Part shown: one piece after another, positions 57,667-64,000 of the stretch | Position numbering within the stretch: the first letter of the stretch is position 1 | Layout of the letters: each line of letters opens with the position of its first letter | From: Taxawa tesnikishii (nom. ined.) | Lineage: Eukaryota; Ascomycota; Dothideomycetes; Dothideales | Direction: 5' to 3' | Length of the DNA stretch: 64,000 nt | Assembly: GCA_030247885.1 (NCBI GenBank) | Contig: JAPDRO010000005.1 | Coordinates: 434,001-498,000 of the forward strand | The notes under the pieces: model-generated | What the model was told of the DNA's origin: nothing | The model's database searches: none | What the model saw: the letters and a program-made list of their open reading frames with translations, nothing else | Position numbers and translations under genes: made by a program

Positions 57667-58806
57667 TGTTTGTCTTTATTTGAGGGGAGAACACATACAG
57701 AAGAGGCGTCACCGGAGGCGGCTCTGGACCGGGCGGGAGGTGATACATGCACACGGTCGCAAATCGTGACATAGCGATACGAAGTTGAGCTGGTTCAGCT
57801 CCTCGAGCTGATCAAACCACCCCTGCGAACGCCAGTTGTCTGGCCTTTTGTACTTGGACGCGCTGGACGAAAGACTTAACATGTTCCATTTCTGCAACAA
57901 CCAATCAGACGCGTTCGGCAGACGTGATTGTATGCACAAGCGTTAGATCGACGTCAGGCCTGGCTTGTATACACAGTAGCGTGTTTCAGGTGGTGGTTAG
58001 CGGCATATCTCCATCAATCTCCATCAGACATCTCGTTCTCGTTGTTGCTCCTCCCCTTTCCGCTCCACGAGTTCGTCACACGATCTGCACAAGGGATACA
58101 ACCCGCTGGCCGAGGACATCCTGGCACACATCTGACCGACTGATTGGCTGGCTGGCCAGGGTCTGAGAACGCCGCTGTTTCCCTGCACCTGCACCGCCGA
58201 AACCGAGCATCGCGCGTTTGTCCATACCGACGTTACGTTTGCTGCCGGCAACCACCACCACGGAGCCGCCGACTCCGCCGTCTCTCCTTTTCTCTCCACA
58301 GTGTACCATTCCTTCTCTAGACGGCAGCAGACCTCCGGTTCCATTGCGACCGCGATCCACACGTTCCCTCGCTCACCTCATCTTTGGTAACCTGCGGAGA
58401 AGGAACTTCTCCATTCTTACTGTCAGCCCTTGCAGCCTGGTGCTCGAGACAACCACTCGTTGTGCGCGTGCAATACCTTCCTACGCCTTGCGCTTGACGT
58501 GTAAGCGGACAAGAAGACAGCGTTGTCCCTCGGCGCTCTTCCTTCATAACTCTTTGTTCCTCAGTGACCGTTGATCGGTCTTTCTCGTGCTAGCGGCCCA
58601 AATAGCCATCATCAGATCAAACCAACGGCTGTGAATCTTTACCGGCACTCTCTCGGAGTCATAGCATGTGAGTAAGACCATTACTTCCTATCACAGGCAT
58701 GCCTGCTCATCGTTTCTAGAAGCGCCTTGACGGCTTTGTTGGCAAAGCACCAGCAACCTACCGTTTCCCTCTTCGAAACCGCACACACATCTTACAATAT
58801 CTCACA
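57667..58806. other. Intergenic, no gene recognised
   Basis: About 1.1 kb, the 3' flank of the thioesterase and the likely promoter and leader of the GPI-protein gene. Opposed frames at 58.0-58.6 kb overlap one another and show no domain. Confidence 0.5.
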
Positions 58807-59628
58807 ATGCGGATCAACAACAACCTCGCCTCCTCGGTCCTCCTCGCTGCCGCCACTTTCGGATCAGCGTTCGCTGTCCAACTGGCCGACTTTACACCAC
58901 GTGTATCCAACCTACCCTCCGCTTGCCAGACTGTCTACACCACACAGATAGACGGCTGCCAACCTTCCGACTTTACCAGTGGGAAATGCTCCAGCTCCTG
59001 CATAACAGCGCTCAACGCGTTCACGGCGAAAGTAGTATCGGCTTGCAGTAACAAGGGCATAACTGGAGAGAATATTCTGAATGCGTTCTTGGCAGACCAG
59101 GGAACGAGCAGTCTCTGCCCGAACGCAGGAAACAGTGGAAATGGAAGCGGAAGCGCAGCATCGAGCCAGGCAACGACAAGCAGCCCAGCAGCGACGAGTG
59201 TAACACCCGAGATCGGCTCCAGCACTCTGGTAGCCTCGTCCACGTCGGTCAGCACAAGCGGCCTGATGGTTGACACGTCAAGCACATCGTCACCGGGCTC
59301 CCCATCATCCACGACGGCTGCAAGCAGCAGTGATGTGGCCTCCTCGCACTCTTCTGCAGCATCTGCTGACACCACCACTATGATTACAGCCATTACACCT
59401 GCACCATCCAGCACCACAAGCGGCGCTCTTGCACACAAGACATCCACACCAGCCTCTGTATCCACAAAGCACACGAGCTCATTGACATCTTCAAGCGAAG
59501 AATCTCAGGCGACAGCTGGGGGTGGTGGCAGTCCCTTCGACAACTACTCGAGCAGGTCGTCCAGAACCACCATGTCCTACTTCGGCATCGCGCCTGCTTT
59601 CGCTCTGGCCGTGCTGGCGTTGCGATGA
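58807..59628 (+). CDS. GPI-anchored Ser/Thr-rich cell-surface protein
   Basis: A 273-residue intronless protein. A signal peptide (MRINNNLASSVLLAAATFGS, cleavage after about residue 23) is followed by an N-terminal domain with six cysteines between residues 40 and 105 (CQT, GCQP, KCSSSC, SACS, SLCP), probably three disulfides. A long Ser/Thr/Ala stretch, likely heavily O-mannosylated, forms a stalk. The C terminus has a Gly/Asn region and a final hydrophobic segment (GIAPAFALAVLAL), the pattern of a GPI-attachment signal. It should sit at the plasma membrane or in the wall. The six-cysteine domain is not one I can name. A minus-strand frame over the same bases is a composition shadow. Confidence 0.82.
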   Translation: MRINNNLASSVLLAAATFGSAFAVQLADFTPRVSNLPSACQTVYTTQIDGCQPSDFTSGKCSSSCITALNAFTAKVVSACSNKGITGENILNAFLADQGTSSLCPNAGNSGNGSGSAASSQATTSSPAATSVTPEIGSSTLVASSTSVSTSGLMVDTSSTSSPGSPSSTTAASSSDVASSHSSAASADTTTMITAITPAPSSTTSGALAHKTSTPASVSTKHTSSLTSSSEESQATAGGGGSPFDNYSSRSSRTTMSYFGIAPAFALAVLALR

Positions 59629-60182
59629 CCATTCCATCGTTCCTGATCCTTTGTTCTTGTTCTTGTCTTTACCTTTGCTGTAACACATACCCCTTTCGCA
59701 TTATATGACCGACAATCTCGGCGGGCTGTGATCATGCCTCAAGGTGGCATTACGGGCTCGGGTCTTAACGGCATTATGAAGGTGGTGCGTAGCGACGGAG
59801 CTGGTGGAGGAGGCGGTTTTTTCCGATTTCTGCTCTTGTTTTCTTTTCTGTAAAGACTTGAGTGGATGAGAAGCGGGTAACTGCTAGATAATACCGTGTA
59901 CGATGGAGGCTCTCGATTGAATCAGCATCGTGTTGCCTGACTTGTGTTCCCTCGACTAAGACATGGCGCTGAAACAGCAGGGGTTGTTGACTGATCGACG
60001 GCCGTTTGAACTTTCTCCCCACATTGTTTTGAAAATGTCAGGGTCCAGCTCGAGTTTCACATGCTTACCTACCTACGTCTTTCCCCCTTCCTCCTCTCAT
60101 TGTCTTGTAGACCTAGCCGGTCCTCTTCTCGAGTCTTTACGCGCCAATCCTCGCGGAACACTGATGCGGCTTTCGAGACCAC
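59629..60182. other. Intergenic, no gene recognised
   Basis: About 550 bases, 3' flank of the GPI-protein gene and presumed promoter of the Sec2-domain gene. No conserved frame seen. Confidence 0.5.
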
Positions 60183-61001
60183 ATGTCGAGCACACACGAC
60201 GTTGGTTCGACATCCACTACCCACCGTGACGCCCATGAGCTGCAATGTCCACACTGCGGCCACGTGCTGCCTCCAGAGGGTGCTCGCGTGAGCGGATTGG
60301 AGGCTGAAGTTCGCACACTGCAACAGCAGGCTGTCGATGCAGGTAACGGTTTTCTCCAGGCATGCCCCCACAGCCGCATAGCATGCCTTGCTGACCTCCT
60401 GGTTGCAGTGACACGACTTGCCGACTACGAATCCGAGATCTCACGACTGCGCGCAGCAGCCTCAGCACGCAAGAACAGCGATTCTGTTGGTACTCTAGGC
60501 CACAAGCAAAACGCTTCGAGCCAGGGAAGCGGCTACACCGACACAGACCAACACCGCGATGCCACCAACAACGACGTCTCGGACCCTGCGGCAGCTCCCG
60601 CGACACCACCCCAACAGCGTCCCGGCATTGGTCGCTTGCACTCGCTGTTAGGTCGTCGCGGTGCTGCACACTCAGCACAGCCCTCAATCACACATTCCTC
60701 ACCGACATCCGCATCCTCGTCCGCGGTCGCAGCTCTGCAAGCGGCGTTGGCGCGTGAGACAGCCTTGCGCCAGGATGCAGAGCGCAAGGTGGCGCAGGTG
60801 AACGGCGAGATTGAAGACTTGAGCCAGACGCTATTCGAGCAGGCGAACGAGATGGTGGCCACCGAAAGGAGGGAGAAGAAGAGACTGGAAGAGAGGATCG
60901 AGGTTCTGGAAGAGCGAGACAGGGACAAGGGACGCAGGCTGGAGAGGATCGAGGCGAATTTGAAGAGGGTGGAGAGAGTCAGATTGGTCTTGAAAGGCTA
61001 A
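60183..61001 (+). CDS. Sec2-domain protein (Rab GEF-type coiled coil) with N-terminal CxxC motif
   Basis: Exons 60183..60342 and 60409..61001; the 66-bp intron (GTAACG..TTGCAG) is a multiple of three and invisible as a frame break. The product is 250 residues. A short N-terminal CPHCGH zinc-ribbon-like motif at about residue 22 is followed by a first coiled coil, which splicing continues as AVTRLADYESEISRLRA. A low-complexity linker comes next, then a long coiled coil (AALARETALRQDAERKVAQV, then EDLSQTLFEQANEMVATERR). The EDLSxxLFEEANxMV pattern is the hallmark of the Sec2/Rabin GEF domain, which activates Sec4/Rab8 in polarised secretion. It is shorter than yeast Sec2, so it may be a Sec2-like paralogue. 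Confidence 0.82.
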   Translation: MSSTHDVGSTSTTHRDAHELQCPHCGHVLPPEGARVSGLEAEVRTLQQQAVDAGNGFLQACPHSRIACLADLLVAVTRLADYESEISRLRAAASARKNSDSVGTLGHKQNASSQGSGYTDTDQHRDATNNDVSDPAAAPATPPQQRPGIGRLHSLLGRRGAAHSAQPSITHSSPTSASSSAVAALQAALARETALRQDAERKVAQVNGEIEDLSQTLFEQANEMVATERREKKRLEERIEVLEERDRDKGRRLERIEANLKRVERVRLVLKG

Positions 61002-61834
61002 GCGATTCCTCCACAGGGGAAGGCGACCAGGTTGACGCGAGCAAAAGAGCCGTGCTTGCGTTTTTCTCCGTAAACAGATGTTAGGAAGCGACAACTACGC
61101 ATTCTCGGAAACCGGTCTTGGGCTGTCTCCCTAGCCCTGCGGGTTTCGCAACGGATCTATGCTGCTGTTCCCTTCTAAGCATTCGCTTGGAGTACTCTCC
61201 TCGTCACCGCTTTGACAATGCTCAGCGCCACGTCTCCCATCCTCTCCACTACCGATGCCTCTCTCCACACCACTGCCTCCGTGATCTTCCACTAGCAGCA
61301 CGCCCACTTCAATCTTGAACGTCGCCGTCACGAAAGACGAAACGTACCGCGTACTCGAAGATGCGGGCACGGCCGTTGACACAGTAATGAAGCGTATCGA
61401 GCGGCTCGTTAAGGGGAATGATTTCGGTCAGCCCGATCCATACACGGACCGCCTTATTCTGGTTTGGGGCTGTGCCGGTTTACAAGGGAGTAAACCTGCG
61501 AGCGCTGGAGACGAACAATCTGCAGATGCCTCGGGAATACACAGAAGGTTACGGTTGGAGATGTGATCAAGGATGCCTGAGGGTTACTGCACAGCCTGCA
61601 GTCCGTATGCAAACGGGAGGAGGAAGGCCGGACCTTCTTGTGTGTTCTTTCCCAATCGATCGGTCTTTCCACTCGCTTTCCCCTAAGGGTGAAGTTGAGT
61701 CGAACGAATTATCTCTTGCCGTTGAAGCAATTCTGTCATGTCAATATCTACAGCAGAAACTTTTGAACATGAAACATGAAAAGACCCAGTTCCAGCAGTT
61801 CTGAGTGACGTCGTCATACACTCCGTTCATGCCG
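61002..61834. other. Convergent 3' intergenic region
   Basis: About 830 bases. A plus-strand frame at 61315..61566 includes a helix-like VTKDETYRVLEDAGTAVDTV, but I can identify neither a start nor a family, so it is not called. Confidence 0.45.
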
Positions 61835-64000
61835 TCACGTCTTTCCCATCTCAACATCCGAAGCACCTCCCATTCGTGCCACCTCGTCAGCCTGGCCCTC
61901 CTCCTCCTCCTCGTCGTCGTCGTCCGTAGTCTTCTTTCTCCTAAACATCCGTCCCAGCCTGTGCATTCCACGGCTGAGCGGCCGATAAACGAGCACCACG
62001 GGGTGCCGACGAACTTGGCGGCAGCCGCAAACCAAGCGTCAGGGAAGAGCCTGACGACAATGGCCCAAGGCAGGCACAAAGCAGCTATGATGATACATAT
62101 AGCCCACTGTGGACCATTGATCGGGACGATGCTGAATGCTTTGCCACCCACGAACGCGATGGCGACCTGTCCGCCGACCATGATGCAGTTGATCGCAATG
62201 AAGAACCAGTTCCGGTGCAGGCCGGTGAAGATGTTGAAGCGGTTGTCGAGGCGGCGGTTGTTAAACTCGTTGAAAATCTGCATCCAGACGAAGGTGTTGA
62301 AGATGATGGAGCGCCGCTCGGCGTCGCTGTAGCTTGGGTAGATGGAGGCGCCGCCGAAGTGCAGGATCAGGGTCACAGTCAGTTGGAAGATCGCTTGGCC
62401 GATAATCATTTTCCACATGATGGTCGAGATGAGTGGTGCGCTGCGCTTGGGTGGCTGTCGGTCGAGGATCTGGTCGGTTGGAGGGTCCGTAGCGAGAGCG
62501 AGTGCAGCAAGGGAGTCCCTGTAAGTTCGTGTCAGTACGCATGTAGGAGCTAGTGGTTTCTTCAGAGTAACAACTTACATGATCAAGTTGATCCAAAGGA
62601 GCTGCACTGCGGTCAGCACAGACCGCATCTCAGGATCGGAAACCGAGGAGATGAACGTCAGCAGCACAGCGGTGATGTTGACAGTGATCTGGAACTGCAG
62701 GAACTTGCGCACGGCATCGTTCACAGCGCGCCCCCACATTAGCGCTGTTAGGATAGATGCAAAGTTATCGTCCATTAGGATGATGGCAGACGCTTCCTTA
62801 GCAACCTCGGTGCCAGCAATACCCATAGAGAAGCCGATGTCTGCTGCCTTGAGCGCAGGTCCGTCATTGGTGCCATCTCCCGTCACAGCGACGATCTCGC
62901 CGAGTGCGCGAAGCCGAGTGACGAGGATGCGCTTATCTTCGGGCGAGGAGCGAGCGAGCACCTGCAGTTTCGGAAGAGTCTCATTCATCTGTGCATCAGT
63001 CAAGGTACGGAAGACCGGGCCTTCCATGACGATTCCATCAGTGTAGATGCCACAGTCTGTCGCTATTGCCCTAGCGGTGACGACGTTGTCGCCTGTGACC
63101 ATTCGTACAGAAACGCCAGCATGATGACACTTTGCAACAGCTTCGGGCACACCAGGCCGAATCGGATCTTGAATACCAACGAGACCGAGGAACGTCATGT
63201 CTTTGAGAAGCAGGTCGACATTGGCAGAAGATGGATCGTTCTCGCTGACTGCGTCATGTGGCGGCCACTGAGGGAAGTCTTTCGTGATCAGGGCGATGGT
63301 GCGTAGGGATTCCTTTGCGTATGAGTCAATGACACCTTCGAGACGTTCACGCTGAGATCCGTCCAAGGCGACGTCGCCAGAACGTGTCCAGACAGAGGTG
63401 CTGTAACCGAGAAGTATCTCCGAGGCCCCTTGACTTGGAAACGATAAGAGCCAGTAGAGAGCTTCTGAACAGCGCCCATGCATTTTCGGCCAGAGTCGAA
63501 TGGCATCAGTTGTACAACCTCTGCATTGGAGCGTTCTTCGGCAAGCGAACCCATGCCAAGCGAATGGCGCGCGAATCCCAGAAGTGCGGTTTCCGTCTTC
63601 GAGCCCACGAAACCGTGCTCGCCGTTGTCGCTTTCGAAAGCGGTCGAGTTGATGGCGATGGCTTCGATGATCATCCGCTTGTGCTCGGACGACAGATCTT
63701 GTGCGAAAGCTGCAGAGCGGCGCTCGTTGCCCGTTTGGCTCTTGTCGTCAAATGAGTCTTCGCCGAACGTGCCCTTGACAACCGTCATCTTGTTCTGGGT
63801 GAGAGTGCCCGTCTTATCGGAGCAAACAGTCGTGGCATTACCCATCGTCTCGCAGGATTTCAAAACGCGCACCAGGTTGTTGAGCTTGACCAATCTGGTA
63901 GTAGCAAATGCAAGAGCCAAGGTCACTGAAAGAGGGAGCCCCTCAGGAACAGCGACCACAATGACCGTGATGGCGACTATGAGGATATCCATGAACTGAG
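61835..64000 (-). CDS. P-type Ca2+-ATPase (PMCA/PMC1 type), partial (5' end off the right edge); two frame breaks
   Basis: C-terminal two thirds of a P2B calcium pump that exports or sequesters cytosolic Ca2+ (vacuolar or plasma membrane). Exons are complement(62579..>64000) and (61835..62518), with a 60-bp intron. The P-type motifs are PEGLPLSVTLALAFATTRL, the phosphorylation site SDKTGTLTQNKM, KGASE for ATP binding, TGDNVVTA and VTGDGTNDGPALKAADIG. TM5-TM10 follow (FNEFNNRR is typical of this class). Frame breaks lie at C4 63426..63429 (VKG must continue as ASEILLG) and G4 62000..62003 (FVGTP must continue as VVLVYRPL), each needing one base. The tail ends with KK followed by an Asp/Glu run. 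There is no long calmodulin-binding C terminus, as in fungal PMC1-type pumps. Confidence 0.9.

Noticed and set aside
61315-61804. Two overlapping plus-strand frames after the Sec2-domain gene
   Set aside because: A short helix-like segment is visible, but there is no credible start or splice structure, and the region is a convergent 3' spacer.
1-64000. A secondary-metabolite gene cluster, CRISPR array, transposon or virus-like element
   Set aside because: I found no polyketide or peptide synthase, transposase, reverse transcriptase, terminal repeats or spaced direct-repeat array. Neighbouring genes are mostly unrelated housekeeping functions.

Overview
The window is nuclear DNA of a filamentous ascomycete (Pezizomycotina). 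Genes have many short introns (mostly 48-70 bp, GT..AG, often with a CTAAC-like branch point). They sit on both strands without operons, and the protein families are typical of these fungi: CIA30-domain protein, DUF7053-like protein, fungal-type MFS and amino-acid permeases, Csf1, Sec2-domain protein. Placement in Dothideomycetes is my impression from the protein sequences, not proven. I recognise 24 protein-coding loci, one of them probably a pseudogene, plus a cluster of three intron-bearing tRNA genes or relics.

Layout. 1-7 kb: acyltransferase-3 membrane protein (cut by the left edge), triose-phosphate/nucleotide-sugar-type transporter, UDP-glucose 6-dehydrogenase. 8-12 kb: two tandem paralogous glycosyltransferase-like membrane proteins. 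12-16 kb: a small repeat protein and an amino-acid permease. 16-25 kb: F-box/WD40-like protein, DHA1-type drug/polyamine MFS transporter, CIA30-domain protein, bZIP factor. 25.5-29.5 kb: about 4 kb with no recognisable gene. 29.5-33 kb: a divergent pair of SMP-30/gluconolactonase-like enzyme and sugar-type MFS transporter sharing one promoter region. 33-35 kb: MZT1 (gamma-tubulin complex) and CSN5 (COP9 deneddylase). 36.3-45.2 kb: the very large lipid-transfer protein Csf1. 46-52 kb: a second F-box-like protein, a damaged M28 aminopeptidase, tRNAs, a DUF7053-like protein. 52-64 kb: hexose-type transporter, acyl-CoA thioesterase, GPI-anchored Ser/Thr-rich wall protein, Sec2-domain protein, and a Ca2+-ATPase cut by the right edge.

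The strongest unexpected signal is a systematic one. Seventeen clear reading-frame breaks occur in nine otherwise well-conserved genes, and two more in the damaged peptidase. Every break is repaired by adding exactly one base, and each can be placed in a short homopolymer; none needs a base removed. After these one-base corrections the total exon length of each complete gene becomes an exact multiple of three, including the roughly 8.8-kb Csf1. The likely cause is under-called homopolymers in an unpolished long-read assembly, not mass pseudogenisation. A programmed -1 frameshift would look the same on paper but is much less likely. I do not see a convincing new multi-gene system. The other points of interest are the tandem glycosyltransferase-like pair (one copy lacks an acidic motif residue), the divergent lactonase/transporter pair, the tRNA cluster, a GC-AG intron in Csf1, and several microsatellites inside genes or introns.
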